Source: an uncultured Roseburia sp.
Lineage (GTDB): Bacteria; Bacillota; Clostridia; Lachnospirales; Lachnospiraceae
Assembly (NCBI GenBank): GCA_900550935.1
Contig: URUD01000037.1
Coordinates: 1 to 29,211 of the forward strand
Reading direction: 5' to 3'
DNA: 29,211 nucleotides
The notes under the pieces were generated by a model, which worked only from the letters and a program-made list of their open reading frames with translations, had not been told where the DNA came from and searched no databases. Each line of letters opens with the position of its first letter. Position 1 is the stretch's first letter. Shown one piece after another: positions 17,036 to 25,529 of this stretch. The position numbers and the translations under genes were made by a program.

Positions 17036-18400
17036 ATGATTAACATTTTTGAGGTAAATGAAACCAATAACATGGTGGAACATGAGAATTTAGATGTCCG
17101 CACCATTACCATCGGCATCAGTCTTCTGGAATGTATTACGGATGATCTGAAACAGCTCAATGAAAATATTTATAACCGTATTACAACTGTTGCAAAAGAT
17201 CTGGATCGTGTTGCGGGAGAGATTGAGACCGAGTATGGCATCCCGATCGTAAACCGCAGGATTTCTGTGACCCCGATCGCACTGGTTGGTGGAGCAGCCT
17301 GCAAGACCACAGAAGATTTCGCAACGATCGCTGACACGCTGGATCGTGCTGCAAAAGCAGTTGGTGCGAACCTGATCGGAGGATATTCAGCCCTTGTTTC
17401 CAAGGGAATGACAACTGCAGATGAACTTCTGATCCGCTCCATTCCAATCGCATTGTGCCGGACAGAGCGTGTGTGCAGTTCAGTCAATCTGGCTTCCACC
17501 AAGACCGGTATCAATATGGATGCGGTCAGACTGATGGGAGATATCCTGTTGCAGGTAGCGGAAAATTCCAAAGACCGTGATTCCGTAGATTGTATGAAAC
17601 TGGTTGTATTCTGTAATGCACCGGATGACAACCCATTTATGGCAGGAGCATTTCATGGTGTCACTGAGGCAGATGCGATCATTAATGTCGGTGTCAGCGG
17701 ACCGGGTGTTGTAAAGACTGCACTGGAAAAAGTGCGCGGAGAGAATTTCGAAGTACTCTGTGAGACAATTAAAAAGACCGCATTTAAAGTAACCAGAGTG
17801 GGACAGCTCGTAGCACAGGAAGCATCCAGACGTCTTGGAATTCCATTTGGTATCATCGATCTGTCACTTGCACCGACACCGGCAGTGGGAGACAGTGTTG
17901 CAGATATTCTCTGTGAGATCGGATTAGAGTATGCAGGTGCGCCGGGTACAACCGCAGCACTTGCCATGTTAAATGATCAGGTAAAGAAAGGTGGCGTGAT
18001 GGCTTCCTCTTATGTCGGCGGCTTAAGCGGTGCATTTATTCCGGTCAGCGAAGATCAGGGAATGATCGATGCGGTACAGGCAGGTGCGATCACATTGGAG
18101 AAATTAGAGGCAATGACCTGTGTCTGCTCCGTAGGACTTGATATGATCGCCATTCCGGGAGATACCAAGGCAACAACCATTTCCGGTATGATCGCAGATG
18201 AGATGGCACTTGGTATGGTAAATCAGAAGACAACTGCAGCCCGTCTGATTCCGGTCATCGGAAAGGGAGTGGGGGATACTGTAGAGTTTGGCGGTCTGTT
18301 CGGATATGCACCGATCATGCCGGTCAACAAGTATTCCTGTGATGACTTTATTAACCGCACCGGAAGAATTCCGGCACCGATACATAGCTTTAAAAATTAA
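17036..18400 (+). CDS. PFL family protein (DUF711 / UPF0210)
   Basis: This 454-residue cytoplasmic protein belongs to the DUF711/UPF0210 family, which is related in fold to pyruvate formate-lyase/glycyl radical enzymes but has no established reaction. Typical segments include ITIGISLLECI, the Gly-rich stretches LVGGAACKTTEDFATIA and GAFHGVTEADAIINVGVSG, and APTPAVGDSVADIL. I do not see a canonical C-terminal glycyl radical motif; the end (GLFGYAPIMPVNKYSCDDF) is the usual DUF711 end. AGAGGG (17022-17027) lies eight bases before the ATG. It is an operon partner of the upstream ACT protein, which probably regulates it. Confidence 0.9.
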   Translation: MINIFEVNETNNMVEHENLDVRTITIGISLLECITDDLKQLNENIYNRITTVAKDLDRVAGEIETEYGIPIVNRRISVTPIALVGGAACKTTEDFATIADTLDRAAKAVGANLIGGYSALVSKGMTTADELLIRSIPIALCRTERVCSSVNLASTKTGINMDAVRLMGDILLQVAENSKDRDSVDCMKLVVFCNAPDDNPFMAGAFHGVTEADAIINVGVSGPGVVKTALEKVRGENFEVLCETIKKTAFKVTRVGQLVAQEASRRLGIPFGIIDLSLAPTPAVGDSVADILCEIGLEYAGAPGTTAALAMLNDQVKKGGVMASSYVGGLSGAFIPVSEDQGMIDAVQAGAITLEKLEAMTCVCSVGLDMIAIPGDTKATTISGMIADEMALGMVNQKTTAARLIPVIGKGVGDTVEFGGLFGYAPIMPVNKYSCDDFINRTGRIPAPIHSFKN

Positions 18401-18471
18401 TCAATTACGCGTGGCGTGATAGCACCGCGGTAAAATACGAAGGTAGAAACACCCTGGAGTGGAGGAAAACT

Positions 18472-19770
18472 ATGGAAGGTTCAAAAAAATCAATCGGAAG
18501 TAAACTGCTTGGAGCATTGGGGATATTATTTGTTATATTGATCGTATGGGAAGTGATCGTTCAGTCTCTGGTAAAATCCGGAGTGATCGGCATTGTGATG
18601 TCCGTGATCCTGCTCAGTGTGGGTGTGTTCATCGTATTTGGACTGATTTTTTTCAGTATACATTCGTTGCTGGAGAGTATCAAACATCTGGTAGATGGAA
18701 CAGAACCGTCTGAGGAGACAAAAGGGGTCAGGGAACGTGCAGACAAACTGGCAGAGCGTGAGGACGATCTGGGAGAATTTGTAAGAAATGTCCAGACATC
18801 GATCACATCGATCTCAAGTGTGATCGTCGGGATCAAAAATGCCACACAGGAACTTGGCGAAGTTTCTGATGAGTTTCAGGAGATCTTCGGAAATATGACA
18901 ACAGCACTGGAGCGCACGGAGACTGAGGTGGATACCATCACAGGAAACACTATTTCCCAGGCAGACAGCACTGTTGATATGAAAGAGAAGATCGAAGCGA
19001 TCGGAAGAACGATCGATGAGATCGCAGAAAATATCGATGCATTGAAACAGAGTGCGGAAAACATGAAAGAGAGCAACCATACGGCTGAGGCCATCATGAA
19101 TGAGTTGGTTCAGATCAGCAAGGAGAGCGGTGTTGCGATTGAAAACGTCAGAGAGCAGACGGATCTTACCAACAAATCCGCACAGCAGATCCGTACGGCA
19201 ACTGAGATCATTGCCGGTATTTCCAGCCAGACCAACTTGCTTGCATTAAATGCCAGCATTGAGGCAGCAAGAGCCGGTGAGCATGGAAAAGGATTTGCTG
19301 TTGTTGCAGAGGAGATCCGTACACTGGCAGATCAGTCAAGAGAGTCTACTGAGCAGATCAATAAGATCGTAAATGACCTGATCCAGAATTCCGATGTCAG
19401 CGTAGAGATTACAGAAAAAGTGTCTGAGGCATTTGTGAAACAGAATGAAAAAATCCAGAATACAGAGGAAATCTTTAAGGCATTAAATCAGGAGATTACC
19501 AATACCAGCGATGCAGTTGTAGGTATCAGCCAGGAAGTAGATGCACTTGATGTCCACAAGAAAGTCATTGAAGATGGCATCGTATCTCTGACCGATATTG
19601 CAGAGCAGAATGCAGGAAGTGCGAAAGTCACCAAAGAAAATATGGATGGCTTACAGCAGGTAGTTGGAGACTGCAATCATGCAACCGAGCGTATTGTTTC
19701 TGTTTCAGAAGAACTGGTTGGCTATATCAGCAAGCTGAACGGAAGCATCCGGGACAACAAAATATTATAA
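18472..19770 (+). CDS. Methyl-accepting chemotaxis protein with minimal membrane anchor
   Basis: The protein has 432 residues. Two membrane helices (about 13-35 and 38-62) are joined by only a few residues, so there is no extracytoplasmic sensor domain. No clear HAMP domain follows; instead a charged coiled coil starts near residue 75. The signalling tip is clear (QTNLLALNASIEAARAGEHG, then KGFAVVAEEIRTLADQS). Such receptors usually sense internal cues or the state of the membrane, or act together with other receptors; which applies here is unknown. It ends without a CheR pentapeptide. GGAGG (18461-18465) lies six bases before the ATG. It is bounded downstream by a terminator; no strong promoter is visible in the 71 bases upstream, so it may also be read from the DUF711 operon. 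Confidence 0.92.
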   Translation: MEGSKKSIGSKLLGALGILFVILIVWEVIVQSLVKSGVIGIVMSVILLSVGVFIVFGLIFFSIHSLLESIKHLVDGTEPSEETKGVRERADKLAEREDDLGEFVRNVQTSITSISSVIVGIKNATQELGEVSDEFQEIFGNMTTALERTETEVDTITGNTISQADSTVDMKEKIEAIGRTIDEIAENIDALKQSAENMKESNHTAEAIMNELVQISKESGVAIENVREQTDLTNKSAQQIRTATEIIAGISSQTNLLALNASIEAARAGEHGKGFAVVAEEIRTLADQSRESTEQINKIVNDLIQNSDVSVEITEKVSEAFVKQNEKIQNTEEIFKALNQEITNTSDAVVGISQEVDALDVHKKVIEDGIVSLTDIAEQNAGSAKVTKENMDGLQQVVGDCNHATERIVSVSEELVGYISKLNGSIRDNKIL

Positions 19771-19782
19771 GAAAAAGTGAGG

Positions 19783-19816
19783 CGGCTGCATGGAGCAATC
19801 TGTGCAGCCGTTTTTT
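19783..19816 (+). terminator. Intrinsic terminator after the second chemoreceptor
   Basis: CGGCTGCA (19783-19790) pairs with TGCAGCCG (19803-19810), followed by six T (19811-19816). Confidence 0.9.
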
Positions 19817-19859
19817 GCACAGGACAGACAAATGCTGCAAACGCAGAAATGGAGATGGA

Positions 19860-21050
19860 ATGATAGAACAGATTGTAATGGTGGAACATGCGGTGGAGAC
19901 ACTCGGGTATTTTTCGAGACAGCTTGCAGCTGAGTGGATCGGGATGGGAATACCGGTATATTTTGTAGATTATGACAGGCTGGTCGAGACGACCGAGGGG
20001 TTGTACCGCTTTCTAAAAAAAGGGCATACGGCGCTCTGCACCTTTAACTTTATCGGAATCTCCGGGGAAGAGATATTTATCGAAGAAAATGGGAAGACCA
20101 TATGGGAAAATTATGAGATGCCATGTTTCAATCTGATGGTGGATCATCCGCTGTATTATCACAGCAAGCTGGTAAAGCCCCATCCGGGATTAAAAGTATT
20201 TTGTGTGGACAGGGAACATGTCTCTTATATGAAACGATTTTACCCTAAAGTGGAAGCAGCATTTTTGCCGCTGGCGGGAAATGAGATCCTGTATGAGAAT
20301 GTGGAGATTGTTCGCCCGATCCCTTATGAAAAGCGCGCGTACGACATTGTCTTTACCGGAAATTATACACCGGTGGAGCACCTTTACCGGGAGATTGACA
20401 GGCAGGGAGAGGAATACCGTAAGTTTTATTATGAGATCATGGAGGATATGAAAACACATCCTTTTGTTTCCATTGATACGATGTTAGAGGCGCATATCCG
20501 AAGGGATGTTGGGGAAGTGTCGCCGGAAGAACTGCGGGCGGCGATCGCAGGAATGGTGTTTATCGATATCTGTATGAGGAGCTATTTCCGGGGCGAGATC
20601 ATAAAGAGCCTTGTAGAGGAAGAAATTCCGGTGCATGTCTTTGGCGCAAACTGGGACAAACTCGACTGCAAAAAGAAAGAGTATCTGATTCCAAATGGCA
20701 GGGAAGTGGATTCGGTGACCTGTGCCAGGGCGATCGCGGATGCGCGGATTTCGCTTAACATCATGCCATGGTTTAAGGACGGAGCACATGACAGAGTGTT
20801 TACTGCAATGCTGCAGCATACGCTATCTCTGACCGACGACAGCAGGTATTTAAGAGAGATCGCGGCAGATGGGAAAGCACTGGTCTATTATTCACTGGAG
20901 CAGAGAGAACAGCTGCCGGAACTTGTGCGGGAACTTCTGGCAAAACCGGAAACCTGTACGCAGATCGCAGAAAACGGATACCGGCTGGCAGCAGAGAAGC
21001 ATACCTGGAGGCAGAGAGCGGAAACTCTTTCCTATATTTTCCGGTTATGA
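19860..21050 (+). CDS. Glycosyltransferase, CgeB-like (DUF3880 plus Glyco_trans_1_2 type)
   Basis: The protein has 396 residues. The N-terminal half (about 1-190) begins MIEQIVMVEHAVETLGYF and contains CFNLMVDHPLYYH, like DUF3880-type domains. The C-terminal half carries VHVFGANWD, ISLNIMPWFKDGAHDRVFTAM and LTDDSRYL, the GT-B nucleotide-sugar-binding pattern of the CgeB and Glyco_trans_1_2 families. It probably transfers a sugar to a protein or surface polymer; flagellin is a plausible acceptor in a motile Lachnospiraceae, but nothing here proves it. Start at 19860 (GGAGA just upstream); the frame extends to 19815, but that would begin inside the terminator. A four-codon frame ATG GAG ATG GAA TGA overlaps the start as ATGA. 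No terminator follows. Confidence 0.75.
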   Translation: MIEQIVMVEHAVETLGYFSRQLAAEWIGMGIPVYFVDYDRLVETTEGLYRFLKKGHTALCTFNFIGISGEEIFIEENGKTIWENYEMPCFNLMVDHPLYYHSKLVKPHPGLKVFCVDREHVSYMKRFYPKVEAAFLPLAGNEILYENVEIVRPIPYEKRAYDIVFTGNYTPVEHLYREIDRQGEEYRKFYYEIMEDMKTHPFVSIDTMLEAHIRRDVGEVSPEELRAAIAGMVFIDICMRSYFRGEIIKSLVEEEIPVHVFGANWDKLDCKKKEYLIPNGREVDSVTCARAIADARISLNIMPWFKDGAHDRVFTAMLQHTLSLTDDSRYLREIAADGKALVYYSLEQREQLPELVRELLAKPETCTQIAENGYRLAAEKHTWRQRAETLSYIFRL

Positions 21051-21075
21051 TATGGCTGGAAAATAAAAATGGCGG

Positions 21076-21081
21076 TATAAT
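21076..21081 (+). promoter_or_regulatory. Probable -10 box of the HTH/radical SAM-ABC cassette
   Basis: A perfect TATAAT lies 30 bases before the start codon, but no good -35 is found at the right distance (ATGGCT at 21052-21057, spacer 18). A weak -35 would fit a promoter that needs an activator, possibly the HTH domains of the gene itself. Confidence 0.45.
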
Positions 21082-21111
21082 AAAAAGATACCGAAACAGA
21101 GGAAACACGAG

Positions 21112-23850
21112 ATGACACAAAATAATATAGGAAAAGTAATCCGTTTTTTGAGAGAGGAAAAAGGAATTTCAATAAAAAAATTATGCCATGGTTTATGCTC
21201 GGAATCCATGCTGATACGATATGAAACAGGAGAGCGTTTGCCGGATAGCTGGATGGCTGAGCGTTTGTTAGGACGTCTGGGAAAATCTATGAATCAGATA
21301 GAACAGATGATGTCCCCAAAAGAATATGGCAATATCCAGTTTCAGATGGAAATCGGAGAACTCTTAGAGAGGGAGCAGTGGGATGAGGCAGAGCATCTGC
21401 TGAGCCAGTACGAGGTATATGCAAGTGGAAAAGTACAGCAGCAGTTTGTATGGAAGATAAGAGCATTTTCAGCGATTAGACAAAAACAGCATGAAAAAGC
21501 GGAATGCGACATCAGACAGGCATTAAATTGTACAGTTCCGGATTTTGAACTGGGACAGATTGAGGATTACTGCCTTTCCGGGGAAGAGGTTTTACTGATT
21601 GTAATGTGGATCAGACAGCAGGGGCTGTTGGGAAAAGGAAATCTGGAAGAGGATTGCAGGATAGTTCTTCAATATATGGAAAAACATATTTCGGATGATG
21701 AAGAGATGGAAGCAATCTTTCCCAAAATCATTTACATATATATACAGATTCTGCTGAAACAAGGGAAAAAAGAAGAAGCCCTGGACTGGATCATGAAAGC
21801 AAAGCGCATGCTGACAGTCGCAGAAAAAACAGATGGGCTGCTTTTGATCTTGCAGGAGGAGGAACAGATCAGGAAGAGTACCGGCGAAAAGGAGCTGTAT
21901 CAGAAAATTTCCTGTCAAAAACATATTTTTGAAGAGATCTGCCGGATGTTTGGGTACGATGGAGAAAGTGAGATCAATATCTGGAGAAGACGAAAATATT
22001 ATGGGTTATATTTAATGCCCGAGATGCTGGTTCAGGAAAGAAAAAAACTGCAAAAAACACAGGAGCAGGTAGCAGATCTGGCAGATTTAGACCAAAAGAC
22101 AGTTTCCAGAATGGAAAATGGGGTGTATGCGCCGAAAACCGGAACATTAGAACGGTTGCGGGAGGTTCTGGAAATGGAACGCAGCTGGTATCATTTCCGG
22201 TTGGATACAGAACAGCTTTTCTGCCTGGAAATGCAGAAAAAAATCACACGATGCCTGTCATTTCACCAGTACGATGAAGCGGAGAAGCTGATTGGACAAT
22301 TAGAAAAGCTGGTGGATGGCGGCAAGAGGGAAAACCGGAAGTATATCAGATATATATGGACCTGCATCAATAGAGAACAAAAAAAGATTACGCCGGAAAT
22401 AGCGATAAAAGACTGCCGGGAAGCGTTTGCCTTAACACGTCGGGAGGAAATGGAAAAATTATATGGAATACTGCTTGGAAGAACAGAAACGATGATTGTA
22501 AATTATATGGCAAGGCAGTATGCAGCAGACGGTGATAAAAAGCAGGCACTGTCTATACTGGAAAAATTAAAAAGTACATATGAAAACAGCAAAGTGGATC
22601 TTCGCTTTCATTATAGCGAAATGGCAGTTATATATTTACATCTGAGTGTTTATTACGAAAACGTAGATGAGTTTGAAAAGGCAGAGGAATGCTGCATGAA
22701 AGGAATCAGGCTTGATTTAACCGAGTTAAATAAAGATGCAAAATATAAAGAAAATTATATTAGATTAGGATATTGGGTAGATTTTGATGAACAAGAAGAA
22801 GTATTACAAAAAAACCTAGAAGCATATTACGACGAAAAAATATTACATGTAGTATTAAGAATGACAGATGCTTGTAATTTCCGTTGCCCATATTGTTATC
22901 AAGAACATGAAAAAACATTTCTTGACAGTGAGAAGAGAGATAGCATAAAAAAATTTTTAAAAAAAAGAGCAAACGGAAAAGAAAAGGTATATGTGCATTT
23001 CTTTGGAGGAGAGCCATTGTTGAATGTAGATGGAATTTTAGATATAGATGCTTATTTAAAACAGTTAGGTATTGATTATAGTGCTTCGATTACAACAAAT
23101 GCCTATTTACTAAACTCAGATGTGTTAGAGAAATTATGTAACACTAATATCACAAAATTTCAAATTACACTGGATGGTCCAGCTGAAATACATAATCAAA
23201 CAAGGATATTGAGTAATGGTGGCGCGACATTTGATATAATTTTAGGTAATATAAAATCTGTTCTTACAATAATGGATGCAGATGTAGTGATACGATTCAA
23301 CTGTGGTAAGAAAAATAAAGAATATGCGAAAGATTTATTACAAATATTGTATAAAGAAAATATTATACAAAATGACAGAGTGAAGATACTATTTCAGCCA
23401 TTACATAATTATAGTGAAAAAGAGGATAAAGAAACATATTATACAGGAGAAGAATATTTTTCTATACTGTTAGAGTTGATGAGAATGCTTATAGAATATG
23501 GAAAACCAGTTTATAAATTTGGACCGGTATATAATACATGTGCATTGTATCAGGAAAATGCGTATGTGATTGGCCCTAATTTAGAATTGGAGGCGTGTAC
23601 ATCAAATGAAAAAAAGATAGGTGTGCTTCAGGAGAATGGAAGTATTCAATATAATTCAAATTATGATGAAAAAATATTATATGCAAAACCGGATAATAAG
23701 TGTAAAGAGTGTATTCTTTTACCTATGTGCATGAGTGGCTGTCCATATAAAAGAAGTAGGGGAATTAACGCATGTCTCATGCAAAAAAAGGATTTAAAAT
23801 CATATATACTATTAAGACTAGAGGAATTACAGCATGAAAAAATGGCATAG
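21112..23850 (+). CDS. Fused double HTH-TPR regulator and radical SAM/SPASM peptide maturase
   Basis: A 912-residue fusion. Module one: an XRE-type HTH (about 5-60), then helical TPR-like repeats (about 70-290). Module two: a second XRE HTH from M305 (KTQEQVADLADLDQKTVSRM), then more TPR helices to about 540 (for example YDEAEKLIGQLEKLV, EKAEECCMKGI). Module three: a radical SAM domain with C588-C592-C595 (CNFRCPYC) and GGEP (632-635). A SPASM-type auxiliary-cluster region follows, with C810, C829, C864, C867, C873, C877 and C888; the CX2CX5CX3C core is exact. Radical SAM/SPASM proteins modify ribosomal peptides or activate enzymes. HTH-TPR modules resemble RRNPP sensors that bind signal peptides. 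Base composition becomes strongly AT-rich from about 22735. AGAGGA lies eight bases before the start. The ABC transporter gene overlaps its last 17 bases. Confidence 0.9.
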   Translation: MTQNNIGKVIRFLREEKGISIKKLCHGLCSESMLIRYETGERLPDSWMAERLLGRLGKSMNQIEQMMSPKEYGNIQFQMEIGELLEREQWDEAEHLLSQYEVYASGKVQQQFVWKIRAFSAIRQKQHEKAECDIRQALNCTVPDFELGQIEDYCLSGEEVLLIVMWIRQQGLLGKGNLEEDCRIVLQYMEKHISDDEEMEAIFPKIIYIYIQILLKQGKKEEALDWIMKAKRMLTVAEKTDGLLLILQEEEQIRKSTGEKELYQKISCQKHIFEEICRMFGYDGESEINIWRRRKYYGLYLMPEMLVQERKKLQKTQEQVADLADLDQKTVSRMENGVYAPKTGTLERLREVLEMERSWYHFRLDTEQLFCLEMQKKITRCLSFHQYDEAEKLIGQLEKLVDGGKRENRKYIRYIWTCINREQKKITPEIAIKDCREAFALTRREEMEKLYGILLGRTETMIVNYMARQYAADGDKKQALSILEKLKSTYENSKVDLRFHYSEMAVIYLHLSVYYENVDEFEKAEECCMKGIRLDLTELNKDAKYKENYIRLGYWVDFDEQEEVLQKNLEAYYDEKILHVVLRMTDACNFRCPYCYQEHEKTFLDSEKRDSIKKFLKKRANGKEKVYVHFFGGEPLLNVDGILDIDAYLKQLGIDYSASITTNAYLLNSDVLEKLCNTNITKFQITLDGPAEIHNQTRILSNGGATFDIILGNIKSVLTIMDADVVIRFNCGKKNKEYAKDLLQILYKENIIQNDRVKILFQPLHNYSEKEDKETYYTGEEYFSILLELMRMLIEYGKPVYKFGPVYNTCALYQENAYVIGPNLELEACTSNEKKIGVLQENGSIQYNSNYDEKILYAKPDNKCKECILLPMCMSGCPYKRSRGINACLMQKKDLKSYILLRLEELQHEKMA
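22735..23835 (+). other. Compositionally foreign segment (radical SAM part of the fusion)
   Basis: From about 22735 the DNA turns strongly AT-rich and uses codons such as ATA, TTA and AAT, unlike the flanks. Hand counts give 13 G/C of 60 at 22741-22800 and 16 of 60 at 23341-23400, against 24 of 60 at 22321-22380 and 27 of 60 at 24241-24300. The change falls at the linker just before the radical SAM domain and ends with the gene. Confidence 0.75.
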
Positions 23851-25450
23851 ATTTTTAGAACGTTTCTGGCAGAATGACAATACCAACAGGGGCATAGTCT
23901 GCGGATTGATCGTAACACAGATCATAGCATATCTGCTGCATGTGTTTCAGATGATGATTCCGACCGTTATGATAGACTGGGTGCTGGATGATTACACTAT
24001 ACAGAAGCTTTTGACGTGGGCGGCAGCAAGTGCGGGAATCTATCTGTCGGTTCAGGTTATGGACGGATTGTTTGGTGGATATTTATATTACAAATATGAA
24101 ATATGGCTGACACAGAAAAAACAGGAACAGATGCTTGCGCGTGTCATGGAGAAAAAAGTTTACGAGGTAGAAAAATACAGTGAGGGATATCTGATGAATC
24201 TTGTCTTTCAGGATACCGGCAATATCGTAAGCGTGTCGGTTCAGATGCTGATCCGGATACCGGCAACCTGTATTTCTATCCTTATGACACTGTTGATCCT
24301 GTGGCACTTTGCACCGTTGCTTTGCATGGTACAGCTGTTTATCATACCGTTGTATATTGGAGCAACATTCCTTTTTCAGAAACGGATGGAGGAGGCACAG
24401 ACAGAACAATATGTCAGAAGAGACACCCTGCACAGCACCATCTTAAATATCTTAAATCATAAAAAGGCGGTCAAGCTTGCAAGAGCAGATGGTTTCTTTC
24501 AAAACAAAATTGTACAGTACTATAGTGATTTCCTTTGCTTTACACTGAAATACTGGCGTATTTTCTTCTGCGCAGAACAGCTCCCGACACTGGTTGTACA
24601 GATTGGAAATCTCATCATGCTGATTTGCGGCATATTCCTGTATATGGAGGGCAGACTTTCCCTTGGTATGCTTGTATGGGTTGGTACGATCGGATCGCTC
24701 ATATCAGAGGAACTAAAAGATTTATGTACCCGCTTTTTGCGGAGAATGGCAAATGGAGTAAGTTACGACCGTGTCGATGAATTTGATGCTGCCACGACCA
24801 CAAAAGTAATCGACCAGTATGAAACGGATGCACAGACCATTTACCTGGAGGAGATTGGAATACAGATCGGTGGAAAATTTCTCTATCATATTCCGGAATT
24901 TACGACAGAAAATACCGGCATTATCTTATTGGAGGGCGCAAACGGCAGTGGAAAAAGTACTTTGCTGAACTGGATGCTTGAGGTCACACCACCGGACACC
25001 GTGCAGATTGGTATAGACAGCAAAATCCGTTTGCCGGAAAAATTATTTGAAAAAACAGCATATTTATCATCACCAGACATCCTCTTTAACGGAACAGTGC
25101 TGGATAATATCCTGCTTGGCGAAACAAAAACTGCCAAAACCGACGAGATCATGGAAATGCTGGGAATTGATTTTACAGAAAAGCAGGTTTCTACCAGACC
25201 GGTGAACCTTTCATTTGGTGAACAGCAAAAGGTATTTCTGGCTCGTGTGTTAAACCGCAGCTCTGATTATTTTATTCTGGATGAGCCAACGACGAACCTT
25301 GATCTGGCAACCAAGCAGAGACTGGCAGATTATTTAAGAAGACTTGCAGAAGAGAAAGTGATAATTTTAATTGGACATGAGAAAGAACTTCAGACGATTG
25401 CGGACAAAATATACCGGATTGAGGAGAGAGAACTTATCCGTGTTTTATAG
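23834..25450 (+). CDS. ABC transporter, permease fused to ATPase (exporter type)
   Basis: The protein has 538 residues. The N-terminal membrane domain (about 1-320) has about five or six helices, in the manner of type IV exporters. The ATPase domain has Walker A GANGSGKST (368-376), signature LSFGEQQ (459-465), Walker B YFILDEP (D483, E484) and switch His 515 (LIGHEKE). The Q-loop position holds Ser 413 (TAYLSSPDILFNGT) instead of Gln. There is no N-terminal C39 peptidase, so leader removal would need another protease. The ATG lies inside the end of the radical SAM gene, with GAGGA (23821-23825) eight bases upstream, so the two genes are probably translationally coupled. It may export the modified product or give immunity; this is inference. 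It may work as a homodimer. Confidence 0.9.
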   Translation: MKKWHRFLERFWQNDNTNRGIVCGLIVTQIIAYLLHVFQMMIPTVMIDWVLDDYTIQKLLTWAAASAGIYLSVQVMDGLFGGYLYYKYEIWLTQKKQEQMLARVMEKKVYEVEKYSEGYLMNLVFQDTGNIVSVSVQMLIRIPATCISILMTLLILWHFAPLLCMVQLFIIPLYIGATFLFQKRMEEAQTEQYVRRDTLHSTILNILNHKKAVKLARADGFFQNKIVQYYSDFLCFTLKYWRIFFCAEQLPTLVVQIGNLIMLICGIFLYMEGRLSLGMLVWVGTIGSLISEELKDLCTRFLRRMANGVSYDRVDEFDAATTTKVIDQYETDAQTIYLEEIGIQIGGKFLYHIPEFTTENTGIILLEGANGSGKSTLLNWMLEVTPPDTVQIGIDSKIRLPEKLFEKTAYLSSPDILFNGTVLDNILLGETKTAKTDEIMEMLGIDFTEKQVSTRPVNLSFGEQQKVFLARVLNRSSDYFILDEPTTNLDLATKQRLADYLRRLAEEKVIILIGHEKELQTIADKIYRIEERELIRVL

Positions 25451-25500
25451 TTATTAATATAACTTATAAAATTAAGTAAATAAATTCATAACGCTAATAA

Positions 25501-25529
25501 TTGTAAAAAGAAATGCAACATGATAAGAT
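25501..25529 (+). promoter_or_regulatory. Promoter of the purine gene pair
   Basis: TTGTAA (25501-25506), 17-base spacer, TAAGAT (25524-25529). The region is AT-rich. No purine riboswitch fold or PurR-like palindrome is evident in the leader. The gap also holds a weak AT-only hairpin (AGTTAT / ATAACT, about 25449-25464) after the transporter gene. Confidence 0.5.

Noticed and set aside
17170..17631. 153-residue minus-strand frame inside the DUF711 gene
   Set aside because: It is a shadow of a well-supported conserved gene, with no ribosome binding site and no recognisable domain.
21038..21063. TTTTCCGG...CTGGAAAA as terminator of the glycosyltransferase gene
   Set aside because: The stem is short, includes a G-T pair and overlaps the coding end, and no T-run follows. 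It is kept only as a possible operator.
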